A stretch of DNA of 64,000 bases from the NCBI RefSeq assembly GCF_900156255.1, contig NZ_FTMK01000008.1, positions 62,001 to 126,000 of the forward strand, given 5' to 3'. The notes below the pieces were generated by a model. The model did no database searches. It saw only the letters and a program-made list of their open reading frames with translations, and was not told where the DNA came from. Below, one piece after another: positions 63,935 through 64,000 of the stretch. The DNA comes from Paracoccus thiocyanatus (GTDB lineage: Bacteria; Pseudomonadota; Alphaproteobacteria; Rhodobacterales; Rhodobacteraceae). Position 1 is the first letter of the stretch; every line of letters starts with the position of its first letter. Made by a program: the position numbers and the translations under genes.

Positions 63935-64000
63935 GACCACCCCAAGACATGCCGCCGCCGATCCTGGCCAGAACCAGGCCCGCAAGTCCAGCGCGCCCTG

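Overview
The window is chromosomal DNA of a high-GC alphaproteobacterium of the Rhodobacteraceae, most likely Paracoccus or a close relative. The evidence is a bacterial NDUFA12-type complex I subunit next to mlaD and a DUF2155 gene, a sitABCD operon divergent from a Mur/Fur regulator, metal-dependent KdsA, an aroK-aroB pair divergent from an xerD operon, and short intergenic repeats of a GAGTATTTGG..AAACGGTGA type. There is no phage, no insertion sequence and no CRISPR array. Genes are tightly packed, often with 1-17 bp overlaps.

Layout: 1-986 glutamine synthetase-family gene (partial) and class I amidotransferase. 1126-3540 class V aminotransferase and two stress-type membrane proteins. 3564-4496 grxD, bolA and tRNA-Gln. 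4518-9070 flavoprotein, then kdsA-kpsE-kpsT (capsule/Kdo). 9146-10550 uracil-DNA glycosylase and an SseB-like protein. 10586-15831 cell envelope block: DUF882 protein, L,D-transpeptidase, lpxD, a dedicated ACP and a ketoacyl-ACP synthase. 15947-17821 MFS transporter and eda. 18003-25330 ygiB/ygiC pair and a peptide-type ABC importer. 25327-30509 VIT transporter, sitABCD, mur and a YigZ-like gene. 30506-33920 DUF2237, pth, clpP and clpX. 34078-35411 NDUFA12-mlaD-DUF2155. 35375-37930 aat, accC, accB. 38034-42103 LpxL-like acyltransferase, DMT exporter, transketolase. 42198-45734 a large fucosyltransferase-like protein and a purine permease. 45741-49921 CNNM/CorC protein, xerD and two exported or anchored unknowns. 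50048-51684 aroK-aroB. 51681-57863 a complete group-2 Mrp (Pha) Na+/H+ antiporter with an A-B fusion and its own promoter. 57948-63934 a six-gene same-strand cassette.

The most unusual region is 57948-63934: an SGNH/CE2-like esterase, a GT61 glycosyltransferase, a hexapeptide acetyltransferase, an AMP-forming ligase, a 78-residue carrier protein and a type III PLP decarboxylase. The last three match the logic of carrier-bound amino acid activation and decarboxylation (as in BtrI/BtrJ/BtrK or exosortase-associated loci), here beside sugar-modifying enzymes and without an exosortase in view. I read it as a possible system that decorates an extracellular glycan with a decarboxylated amino acid. 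That is inference from families and context.

Start codons were chosen from Shine-Dalgarno spacing, family length and overlap. Promoters are pattern matches made by eye.
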